Source: Bacillota bacterium
Lineage (GTDB): Bacteria > Bacillota > Clostridia > Acetivibrionales > DSM-1351
DNA: 64,000 nucleotides
Reading direction: 5' to 3'
Assembly (NCBI GenBank): GCA_023409265.1
Contig: JAEYHZ010000014.1
Span: 1 to 64,000 of the forward strand
The notes under the pieces were generated by a model. The model saw only the letters and a program-made list of their open reading frames with translations. It did no database searches and had not been told where the DNA came from. Each line of letters opens with the position of its first letter. The first letter of the stretch is position 1. Positions 46,986-54,891 of the stretch are shown piece by piece. The translations under genes were made by a program, and so were the position numbers.

Positions 46986-47984
46986 CTAATCCTTTTTAAC
47001 CTGATTTGCCTTTTTGTTTCTATAGATATCGAGAAGTACCGCACCGATTACCACGAAGCCTGTAAAGAAGGTTTGCCACTGCCCTTGCAGGTTCATTGCC
47101 ATCAAGCCCTGCTTAAGAACACTCATAATGAATACACCTATAAGGGTTCCTGAAACTGTGCCGACACCACCGGACATTGAAGTACCACCGATTACAACAC
47201 CTGATATTGCATACAATTCAAGACCATTTCCTGTACTTGGAATGATTGATGTGTAGGCCGCAGCATACATAATTGCTGCCAGACCGCCGAAGAAACCGTC
47301 CAGTGTATAAACAACTATTTTCCATCTGTCAACCTTTACACCTGACAATCTTGCCGCCTCTTCATTGGAACCTATTGCAAAAGTATATCTTCCGATGATT
47401 GTTTTGTTAAGAATAATGAAGGCTATTACTAGGAATACTGCCAACCACACTGCTCCTATGGGAAAACCGCCCGAGGTTTTGTAGAAAGCAAACTTGAACC
47501 AGCCGTCAGGATCTGTTACGGTTGGATATCTCATTGTCATAACCTTTGAGATGATTGCTCCCAGACCCATTGTTATACTCATAGTACCCAGTGTTGCTAT
47601 AAAGGGAGGTAATTTCAGCTTTGCTATCATCACACCGTTCATCAAACCGAAGAAGGTAGAAACGAAGAAAATCAGAATGAGTGCCATACCTATTGGCCAA
47701 TGCCAGACGTTATAGGCAACACCGCCCACAAGGGCTGAACACATCATTATTGTACCTGATGCAAGGTTTATACCGCCGGTAATGATTACAAAAGTCATAC
47801 CTAATGCAAGAAAGCCGATATAGTATGACGAGTCAAGTATGTTTACAAGCGTCGCTACTGAGAAAAAGTTATTCCCGAATATTGCAAAGAATATATAAAG
47901 AATAAAAAGTGTGCTTAAAGCTAATATCTTTTGGAAGCCTGTAGAGTTCTTGCTTACAGAAAGCTTATTATTTTCTTTTGACAT
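46986..47984 (-). CDS. Sugar ABC transporter permease (RbsC-like)
   Basis: A 332-residue permease with about nine hydrophobic segments. The family motif GGINLASGTIMMCSALVGG (about 70-88) and GGTSMSGGVGTVSGTLIGV near the C-terminus are present. It is 27 bp after the ATPase gene and 135 bp before the binding-protein gene, all one operon. Its site is GTGAGGTATCAACT. It forms the membrane channel with the double ATPase. Confidence 0.87.
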   Translation of the reverse strand: MSKENNKLSVSKNSTGFQKILALSTLFILYIFFAIFGNNFFSVATLVNILDSSYYIGFLALGMTFVIITGGINLASGTIMMCSALVGGVAYNVWHWPIGMALILIFFVSTFFGLMNGVMIAKLKLPPFIATLGTMSITMGLGAIISKVMTMRYPTVTDPDGWFKFAFYKTSGGFPIGAVWLAVFLVIAFIILNKTIIGRYTFAIGSNEEAARLSGVKVDRWKIVVYTLDGFFGGLAAIMYAAAYTSIIPSTGNGLELYAISGVVIGGTSMSGGVGTVSGTLIGVFIMSVLKQGLMAMNLQGQWQTFFTGFVVIGAVLLDIYRNKKANQVKKD

Positions 47985-48011
47985 AGTTGATACCTCACTA
48001 TTTTTTTAAAA

Positions 48012-49502
48012 TCATTTTCTTTGTGTAGCCAGTGTCATAATTCTTTCCTGAGTTGCATCCTCAATATTGAGTGTCCCGGTCAATCGGCCTTCACACATTA
48101 CTGCCACACGGTCACTCATACGTAAGAGTTCAGGCATCTCTGAAGAAATCATGATTATTGACTTCCCTTCATGCACCAGATCATTCATTAATTTGTATAT
48201 CTCGCTCTTTGCTCCTACGTCTATACCTCTTGTAGGTTCGTCGAATATCAGAATGCTGCAGTTTTTTATCAGCCATTTTGATAAAACTACCTTTTGCTGA
48301 TTTCCACCTGACAGGTTTTTAACCAGCTGAGCTGTCGATGGCGTTTTTATGTTAATTTTCTTAACATAATTTTTTGTTTCATTTTCAACTCTTTTATCGT
48401 TTACGACACTGAGTTTAGAGAATTTTTTAAGACTTGATAAAACGGAATTATCACGAACACTAAGGCCTAAAGCCAGCCCATAGCGCTTTCTATCCTCCGA
48501 CAGGTAACCTATTCCGTTATTAACTGCATCAGAAGGAGACTTTATGTCTACTTTCTTTCCTTCAACATATATCTCACCGCCTGTGATAGGGTCGGCACCG
48601 AATATCAAACGTGCCGTTTCAGTTCTTCCGGCTCCCATAAGTCCGGCTATACCAAGTATTTCACCCTTTTTAAGCTGGAAGGACACGTTTTTTACCTGCG
48701 ATGAATTAAGATTTTTTACTTCCAGAGATACAGGGGCATTTTCAGGTACCATACTATGAGTTTTAGGCTCTTCGTAGATTACACGCCCAACCATCATTTG
48801 AATTATCTGTGGAATGGTTACATCGGCTGTCATGACAGTATTAACATATTGACCATCTCTCATGGTGGTTATTCTGTCAGTGATTTTTATCAGTTCCTCA
48901 AGTCTGTGTGAAATATAAACTATTCCAACGCCCTGGGCTTTCAATTGTGCAATAAACTTGAACAGATTTTCGATTTCTGAATCAGTCAGTGCCGCAGTAG
49001 GTTCATCCATTATGAGCACTTCCGATTTGAAGGATAGAGCTTTTGCTATTTCTACCATTTGCTGCTTTGCAACAGTCAAATCCTGTATTCTTGTTTCAGG
49101 ATTTATGTTGAGATTAAGAGAGTCAAGAAGTTTTTTTGCTTCACTGTTTGTCCTTTTGCTGTCAATAAAAGGACCAATTTTATGCTCACGGCCTATAAAA
49201 ATGTTTTCTGCAACAGTCAGGTGAGGGAGCATATTCAATTCCTGATGAATTATTCCGATCCCCAAATCCTGAGCTTCTTTCGGACTGCGGATTTCTACTT
49301 CCCTGCCTTTATACTTTATGGTACCGCCGTCCCTTTGATACAGCCCTGTGAGAACCTTCATCAATGTAGATTTACCTGCACCGTTTTCTCCTACCAGTGC
49401 ATGTACCTCTCCTTTTTTAAGTTCAAAATTGCAATTATTCAGTGCGTGAACACCGGGAAAATACTTTTGTATTCCCTCCATACGTACAAGTAATTCATCC
49501 AT
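48012..49502 (-). CDS. Sugar ABC transporter ATP-binding protein (RbsA-like)
   Basis: A 496-residue double-cassette ATPase. Cassette one has Walker A GENGAGKST, signature LTVAKQQMVEIAKAL and Walker B LIMDEPTAAL. Cassette two has degenerate Walker A GLMGAGRTE, LSGGNQQKVVLSKWL and IFDEPTRGIDVGAK. The ATG at 49502 follows AGAGGTGAAAAA; a longer frame would add 18 unconserved residues. It is the first gene of the importer operon, preceded by a 240-nt leader with a strong predicted structure (49584-49730) and a LacI operator in the promoter. Confidence 0.9.
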   Translation of the reverse strand: MDELLVRMEGIQKYFPGVHALNNCNFELKKGEVHALVGENGAGKSTLMKVLTGLYQRDGGTIKYKGREVEIRSPKEAQDLGIGIIHQELNMLPHLTVAENIFIGREHKIGPFIDSKRTNSEAKKLLDSLNLNINPETRIQDLTVAKQQMVEIAKALSFKSEVLIMDEPTAALTDSEIENLFKFIAQLKAQGVGIVYISHRLEELIKITDRITTMRDGQYVNTVMTADVTIPQIIQMMVGRVIYEEPKTHSMVPENAPVSLEVKNLNSSQVKNVSFQLKKGEILGIAGLMGAGRTETARLIFGADPITGGEIYVEGKKVDIKSPSDAVNNGIGYLSEDRKRYGLALGLSVRDNSVLSSLKKFSKLSVVNDKRVENETKNYVKKINIKTPSTAQLVKNLSGGNQQKVVLSKWLIKNCSILIFDEPTRGIDVGAKSEIYKLMNDLVHEGKSIIMISSEMPELLRMSDRVAVMCEGRLTGTLNIEDATQERIMTLATQRK

Positions 49503-49583
49503 TTTTTCACCTCTATTGCGACAACTTTGTTGGTTGGTTATAACGCATAGGTTCAAAAGCCAATATATTGGCTTATAAAATTT

Positions 49584-49730
49584 TTCGGCTGTAGAAAAAC
49601 TTTACCTCTGCGCGTTTCAACGAGGCAATGGTGCAATTCTGACACCTTGGATATGTGGCCAGTTGCCTGAAAGCCGAAGAGGTACCCGCCACCTGTCGAG
49701 GTGGGGCGGGGGCCTATCTATTGCCTCGTT
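49584..49730. ncRNA. Candidate structured RNA in the leader of the second importer operon
   Basis: A GC-rich block in AT-rich surroundings. AACGAGGCAAT (49619-49629) pairs with ATTGCCTCGTT (49720-49730). CCCGCCACCT (685-694) pairs with AGGT plus GGCGGG (699-710). GGTG (630-633) pairs with CACC (643-646). TTCGGCT (584-590) can pair with AGCCGAA (672-678) and TACCTCT (603-609) with AGAGGTA (678-684), which cross each other like a pseudoknot. Transcription of the importer operon from the promoter near 49760 would place all of this in its 5' leader. A riboswitch or other cis-acting RNA is possible; I cannot name the class. Confidence 0.5.
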
Positions 49731-49743
49731 ACAATATTATTTT

Positions 49744-49773
49744 AAGGTGAAACGTTTAGTTTTTGAATGTGAA
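49744..49773 (-). promoter_or_regulatory. Promoter of the second importer operon with LacI operator
   Basis: On the minus strand, TTCAAA, 17 nt and TAAAAT. The spacer contains ACTAAACGTTTCAC (plus strand AAACGTTTAGT, 49750-49760). This is the same geometry as the kinase operon promoter. Confidence 0.6.
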
Positions 49774-49805
49774 ATCCTATAAGAAATTTTAGAAATCCTA
49801 TAATG

Positions 49806-49884
49806 TAGGCTTGATAAATAATAAAACCCCGTTTTAAGGGGAAAAATAGCCGACTTAAAATGGGGAAATTATTATTTAATCTAT
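49806..49884 (-). terminator. Hairpin derived from a MITE-like element, probable terminator
   Basis: Outer arms GATAAATAATAAA/ATTATTATTTAATC and inner arms CCCCGTTTTAAG/CTTAAAATGGGG form one long hairpin directly after the binding-protein gene that stops at 49892. The ends resemble the AAATAATAA ends of the local MITE family, so the terminator may be a domesticated element. Confidence 0.6.
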
Positions 49885-49891
49885 ATTTAAT

Positions 49892-50869
49892 TTATTCTGA
49901 GAATGGGAATACCAGCTTTTCATTTTCCGGCAAATACATGTTTTCCTTGTCAATTATTTTTAAACCGGTATTTGTAGATTCCGGAACAGGTTTATTATTA
50001 ATGGAATCAATTGCATAGCTAACTCCAAGATATCCCATATTAAACGGATTCTGAATCACCAGAGCTTCAATTACTCCCTTTTCCAGGAAATCCACCTGTT
50101 CCGGTGTACTATCCAAACCAATCAGTTTAATTTTGCCGGACAGATTTTCATCCGCGATGGCGCGGGCCGTACCTACTGTACCATATGCATTTGTACATAC
50201 TATAGCATCCAGATCAGGGTTTTCCTTTGTAACCTTTTTAGTTAATTCATAGGCCTTGCTTTCATCAGAATTGCTGTACAAATTCGCAACAACCTTAATT
50301 TGCGGATATCGGTCAATAACCTGATAAACACCTTTTTCTCTTTCATCTGAAGATGCCGCACCTTTAATAAAATTCATGACAGCAATTTTGCAATTTTCCC
50401 CAACCCTGGTGACAAGCGTATTCCCCAGCTCATTTCCTGCATCCAGATTATCGGTACCTATAAAGCCCTTTATCCTGTCCGAGTTTAACTGTGAATCAAT
50501 TATTACCACCGGAATATTCTGATTGGCAGCCTTTTCAACAACAGGCGCCAGCTTGTTATAGTCGGCGGCTGCCAGTACTATGGCGTTATACTTTTCATTG
50601 ATGGCATCATCTACCATTTTGATCTGCTTTTCTATATCCTTTTCGTTTTCAGGGCCATCGTAGGTAACATCTACATTAAATTCCTTACCGGCTGCTTCAG
50701 CGCCCATTTTCACAACACTGAAATAATCTGCATTTTTCTTCTTGACTACCACTTTGATTCTTAATCTATTTTCATTGGTTGATAGTGAAGTATCTCCGCA
50801 GCCGGTTACTACTGAAACCGAAATCAGTAATATCAGCAGCAGAAAAAACAATCTTCCAAATGTCTTCAT
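49892..50869 (-). CDS. Sugar-binding lipoprotein, probable sensor subunit of a three-component system
   Basis: A 325-residue periplasmic-binding lipoprotein with lipobox VTGC. Blocks VDVTYDGPENEKDIEKQIKM, IPVVIIDSQL and CTNAYGTVGTARA mark the RbsB-like family. It is cotranscribed downstream of a histidine kinase and response regulator, not with the ATPase and permease. By analogy with XylFII-LytS and the CuaD-CuaSR arrangement in Ruminiclostridium, it may sense the sugar and signal through the kinase. It starts at 50869 directly after GGAGGTTAAT of repeat copy 3. Confidence 0.82.
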   Translation of the reverse strand: MKTFGRLFFLLLILLISVSVVTGCGDTSLSTNENRLRIKVVVKKKNADYFSVVKMGAEAAGKEFNVDVTYDGPENEKDIEKQIKMVDDAINEKYNAIVLAAADYNKLAPVVEKAANQNIPVVIIDSQLNSDRIKGFIGTDNLDAGNELGNTLVTRVGENCKIAVMNFIKGAASSDEREKGVYQVIDRYPQIKVVANLYSNSDESKAYELTKKVTKENPDLDAIVCTNAYGTVGTARAIADENLSGKIKLIGLDSTPEQVDFLEKGVIEALVIQNPFNMGYLGVSYAIDSINNKPVPESTNTGLKIIDKENMYLPENEKLVFPFSE

Positions 50870-50961
50870 ATTAACCTCCATGAGCCGGTTAGTGGCTGCA
50901 AAATCTTGATGAAACTATTCACTCCTCATCCGCTATAAGGCGAATAGAGGAGGTTAATTGG
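50870..50961. repeat. Shine-Dalgarno-bearing intergenic repeat, copy 3
   Basis: 92 bp between ATTAACCTCC and GGAGGTTAATTGG. The right half, CCGCTATAAGGCGAATA, is nearly identical to copy 1. On the minus strand it supplies the ribosome site of the binding-protein gene. Confidence 0.85.
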
Positions 50962-50968
50962 TTGCGCA

Positions 50969-52723
50969 TTAATCTGAGGTAACGGGTATACGTATGAATA
51001 CTGTTGTACCCTCATCCAATTCGCTGACTATTTCCAGACCGTATTGTTCGCCATAGGTCAGCTTTATTCTTTCATTAACATTCTTCAATCCTACACCGGA
51101 GGAAAGATCACTTTGAGGCTCCTTATCCAGTATGCCCTTCAGAACTGAAGGCTTTATTCCATATCCGTTATCCGAAACGGCAAAAACAATACATTCATTT
51201 TCAAGGTATGCCTTTATACAAATTTCACCTTTTTCCTGGAGCTTGTTTATACCGTGGTAAATTGCATTTTCAATAATTGGTTGAAGTATAAGCTTTATTG
51301 TTTGCTGTCTAAGAACTTCAGGACCGGCATCAATAGTAAAGTCAAATTTATCCTTATACCTGACCTTCTGTATGATGAGATAGCTTCTGGCATGTTCTAT
51401 TTCATCACTTACCTTTATAAATTCCCTTCCCTTGCTGATACTCACGCGGAAGAACTGTGCAAGCGCGGCTACCATGGTTGTGACACCCTCATACTTTTGA
51501 TTCTCATTCATCCATATGATTGAGTCCAGGGTATTATAAAGAAAATGGGGATTTATCTGCGCTTGCAGTGCCTTAAATTCACTTTTCCTCTTTTCTTCCT
51601 GTTCCCGTATTACTTCCTCCATAAGATGCTTGATTCTTACAACCATCATATTAAAGGATTTTGAAAGTTTTTTGACCTCATCCTCGCCTTTAACATCAAG
51701 CTGAATTGAGAAATCGCCGTTTTCAACAAGCTTCATCTGCCTCTCAAGCCTTTTTATGGGTTGGGAGACCTTTCTTGAAATAAAGATTGACGCACCTATT
51801 TCAAATACAACTCCAAGTACGAAAATAAGAATCAAATAATTGGAGAAATTTTTTTTATTCTCTGTCAATTCATCTACATAGCTGATACCCACCATCTTCC
51901 AGCCAACATAGCTTATGTTTTTTACAGTCATAATTCTTTGCTTTCCCTGGAATTTATCAAAGTATGAACCCTGGCGTCTAGCGAGAGCATCACTTATATT
52001 CTCATTTTTCAGCCCGGTATATATTAGCTGCTGCTGGGGGTGATATATAATTCTGCCATTATCATCAATAATGTATATATATCCTGTCTTACCCAGAGTA
52101 ACATTTTGGCACAGTTGTTCAATAACACTGAAGTTCATATCCACCATTGTTACCCAATTCTGCAGCTCTCCGTCGGATGAATAGGTGGAACTGCCCTTGC
52201 ACAGCGAGACTACCCAGGGACGCTTTCCCTCAAAAATTCTTTGTACATGGGGAGGCTCAAATATATATCCGATTGGATTCTGAAAGGATTGTCTGAACCA
52301 TTCCTGATCTGAAACTGAAAGGTTTTTGTTTAAAGTACCCTTCGGGTAACTTATTATAAGCTGTCCGTCTTTTTTATATACTGCAACTGTTACAATATCC
52401 TTTCTGATTTTCGAGGTCACTTCAAGAAGATTTATTATGTTCTTTTTATTCTCTTCGGTGTCTTCTTCGAAATTGCTTCTGATGATATCCGAGATCTCAA
52501 CCATTCCTTTAAGATAGACCTCAAGGTTGATGTTCACCTGGTTCATGATCTGCTGAGTACTGAATGCAGCCCTTTCTTCAGCATTTCTGGAGAACATGCC
52601 ATAAAGCGCAAAGCTTATTATGAGCATGGAGAGTATTATTACAGCAGTAAATGACAGAGTTATCACCGACTGGATACTATTAAATTTTATTCTGCCGAAA
52701 ATGCCGGAAATCTTGTGTCTCAA
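50969..52723 (-). CDS. YesM-type sensor histidine kinase
   Basis: A 584-residue kinase. It has helix 1 at about 20-42, an extracytoplasmic Cache-like domain (about 45-290), helix 2 at about 292-312 and a HAMP (about 313-370). The His is in QINPHFLYNTLDSIIWMN (about 395). The N box is PIIENAIYHGINKL and the G box VGLKNVNERIKL. A TTG start at 52723 overlaps the TGA stop of the regulator gene and has AAGGAG 8 nt upstream, so translation is coupled. It is the middle gene of the regulator-kinase-binding protein operon. Confidence 0.9.
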   Translation of the reverse strand: MRHKISGIFGRIKFNSIQSVITLSFTAVIILSMLIISFALYGMFSRNAEERAAFSTQQIMNQVNINLEVYLKGMVEISDIIRSNFEEDTEENKKNIINLLEVTSKIRKDIVTVAVYKKDGQLIISYPKGTLNKNLSVSDQEWFRQSFQNPIGYIFEPPHVQRIFEGKRPWVVSLCKGSSTYSSDGELQNWVTMVDMNFSVIEQLCQNVTLGKTGYIYIIDDNGRIIYHPQQQLIYTGLKNENISDALARRQGSYFDKFQGKQRIMTVKNISYVGWKMVGISYVDELTENKKNFSNYLILIFVLGVVFEIGASIFISRKVSQPIKRLERQMKLVENGDFSIQLDVKGEDEVKKLSKSFNMMVVRIKHLMEEVIREQEEKRKSEFKALQAQINPHFLYNTLDSIIWMNENQKYEGVTTMVAALAQFFRVSISKGREFIKVSDEIEHARSYLIIQKVRYKDKFDFTIDAGPEVLRQQTIKLILQPIIENAIYHGINKLQEKGEICIKAYLENECIVFAVSDNGYGIKPSVLKGILDKEPQSDLSSGVGLKNVNERIKLTYGEQYGLEIVSELDEGTTVFIRIPVTSD

Positions 52724-54369
52724 GTTAAGGACTCCTTTTTGGTCACAAATTTATTACGGTATTCTCTCGGAGACATCCCGAAGTTTTTCTTAAAGAAATA
52801 ACTAAAATAGCTGATGTCCGGATAACCTACCCGTTCGGCTATTTCAGCTGTCTTATACGCTCCCTGCAACAACTCAATCGCAGCATTAAGTCTTACACCT
52901 ACAAGATATTTTAAGAAGGTTTCTCCGGTTTCCTTTTTAAAAATCATGCTCAAATAACTCTGGCTGATATGGAGGTAGTCAGCCACCTTCTGAATACTCA
53001 GTCCTTCATCACTGAAATTGCCAAGTACATAGTCCTGTGCCTTCTTTAAAAGCATCTGCGTAGTATTCTGTCTGGATTCCGATATAAACCTCATAAGTTT
53101 AATACATATAGCCTCCATCCAGTTTCTAATTTCATTAAAGGATCTGAATTCCAGCATTTCTACATAGAGATTTGTACGTATTCCCAGAATATCCGGAGCA
53201 TCTATTTCAAAATCTCTGCAAATTCTGGATATAGCTGCAACCACTTCTACCAGATAAAGCTGATACTCCTGAAAAGCCGCTTTTGTGCCAACCAGTTTAT
53301 TAAAGATATCGTTTACAACTTCCTTAACCTCTTTTTCGGTTCCGAATTTGACTGCTGAGACCAAACGGCGTTCTGTTTGTTCATCAAATGCTATTACTTC
53401 CTTCCTCTTTGGCTCCAGGTCTTCTATAAATATTATTTTGCTTTCACCGATAATCAGCTTGTACTCCAGAGCCGACAGCGCCGATTTGTATGAATCTTTG
53501 ATTCTGGTAAGGCTGCTGAAAACACTTCCCACCCCTATAGTGACTGTAAGCTTCAGAAATTTCTCCACATTTTGGCGTATTTCTTCCAGTACTGAATACA
53601 CCTTTCTGAAAATAGTATCATTATTACAGACTCCACTCTCATGAGTATCGTTAAAGCTGAAGATAAATACCAGTTCGCTGTGATGGAACAAGGCCTCTCC
53701 TATTGAGTATTTATCTATAATTTCTTTTGCAATATTAATAACTGCAAACCGCATTAATTCAGTATCATTAAGCGTGAATATTTTATCCTCATGCCCGCTG
53801 TTGTCTATATTAGCAGCAGCTATAACAAAACAGCTGCCTCTTAAATTTAATTTGAAAAAATTAATCTTACTCTTTAGTTCATTCTCATCAATATTCCCTT
53901 CTACTATAAGGGAAAGATACTTGTCCCTTATTATTGGCAGGCTCTCGTTAAAGTGTTCCTTAAGCCTTATAATATTCTCCTTTTGTTCTATTTCAAGCTG
54001 AAGTTTGTTATTGAGTTTTATTAATAACTCATCAATATCTTTGGGAAGAACCGGTTTCAGAATATAATCCTCTACTCCGAATCTTATTGCCTGCTGTGCA
54101 TAATTAAAATCGTCATAGCCTGTCAGTATAACTGTTTTTATAGTAGGATAATTAAGCTTTACATATTCTGAGAGTTCCAATCCATTCATAATGGGCATGG
54201 ATATATCTGTAATTATAATATCAGGGACAATTTCCTCTATTATATCCAGAGCTTCCCGACCGTTTTGAGCCTCGCCAATTATTTCAAAATTATATTTATG
54301 CCATTCTATTTTTTGGATAAGCCCTTGTCGTACTTCCTCTTCATCATCAACAACCAATAATTTGTACAT
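52720..54369 (-). CDS. YesN-type response regulator (receiver + AraC output)
   Basis: A 549-residue regulator. The receiver has YKLLVVDDEEEVRQG, the phospho-acceptor Asp55 in IIITDISMPIMNGLEL and Lys in DYILKPVLP. A linker domain is followed by two AraC helix-turn-helix units (about 445-545, with IQKVADYLHISQSYLSMIFKK and GMSPREYRNKF). The ATG at 54369 follows GGGGGAATTTTCA. It is the first gene of the sensor operon. An AAACGTTTAG operator lies 350 bp upstream (54723-54734), beyond a MITE-like element that sits in the leader. Confidence 0.9.
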   Translation of the reverse strand: MYKLLVVDDEEEVRQGLIQKIEWHKYNFEIIGEAQNGREALDIIEEIVPDIIITDISMPIMNGLELSEYVKLNYPTIKTVILTGYDDFNYAQQAIRFGVEDYILKPVLPKDIDELLIKLNNKLQLEIEQKENIIRLKEHFNESLPIIRDKYLSLIVEGNIDENELKSKINFFKLNLRGSCFVIAAANIDNSGHEDKIFTLNDTELMRFAVINIAKEIIDKYSIGEALFHHSELVFIFSFNDTHESGVCNNDTIFRKVYSVLEEIRQNVEKFLKLTVTIGVGSVFSSLTRIKDSYKSALSALEYKLIIGESKIIFIEDLEPKRKEVIAFDEQTERRLVSAVKFGTEKEVKEVVNDIFNKLVGTKAAFQEYQLYLVEVVAAISRICRDFEIDAPDILGIRTNLYVEMLEFRSFNEIRNWMEAICIKLMRFISESRQNTTQMLLKKAQDYVLGNFSDEGLSIQKVADYLHISQSYLSMIFKKETGETFLKYLVGVRLNAAIELLQGAYKTAEIAERVGYPDISYFSYFFKKNFGMSPREYRNKFVTKKESLT

Positions 54370-54392
54370 TGAAAATTCCCCCTGTGGATATT

Positions 54393-54550
54393 TAGGAATG
54401 ATTAAATAACAACTTCCCATTTTTCAAGGGGCTATTTTCCAAAAATACTGTGTTGACGTCAGTTGCAATAAAGCAATTATTGCGCCCTCCTCCGCCTATC
54501 TTTTTGAAAACTATCTTGAAAATCTGGTTTTATTATTTTATCATTCCTTA
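54393..54550. mobile_element. MITE-like element upstream of the second sensor operon
   Basis: 158 bp with ends TTAGGAATGATTAAATAA and TTATTTTATCATTCCTTA. Its interior, including GCAATAAAGCAATTATTGCG and CTTTTTGAAAACTATCTTGA, matches the inverted copy at 37009-37194. It has no coding capacity. Confidence 0.85.
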
Positions 54551-54823
54551 ATTTTCTTTTAACTGTGTTTCAAACTTTAATGCCCGGTTTACTTATATTT
54601 TTATATTGAGTTTGTTTAATAAAGCAGAAATTTATCTAAATAAATGGTACTGAAATATAATAACGAATTTATTATGTGAATTAAATAATTTTTTAAAACA
54701 GGATTATAATTGACTTTAAGTGAAACGTTTAGCTCTATATGAATATATTAGCAGAGATACTTTAGTATGTCTACAATAAGAATTTGTAAATAGCATGTTT
54801 AAAAGTTTAATTATTTAATAAAC
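54551..54823. promoter_or_regulatory. Upstream region of the second sensor operon with LacI operator
   Basis: A very AT-rich stretch without a gene. AAACGTTTAGCT at 54723-54734 matches the other three operators. On the minus strand a weak TTCATA, 18 nt, TTAAAG pair brackets it in the same geometry as the other promoters. Confidence 0.5.
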
Positions 54824-54860
54824 CATAGCCAATTACGCTGCAACGGCATAATTGGCTATG
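54824..54860 (-). terminator. Terminator of the fucose isomerase operon
   Basis: A 12-bp perfect stem, CATAGCCAATTA with TAATTGGCTATG, 32 bp after the fucI stop. The T-run on the minus strand is short. Confidence 0.7.
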
Positions 54861-54891
54861 ATTTAAACTTCATTAAACTTTGTTTGTAGAA

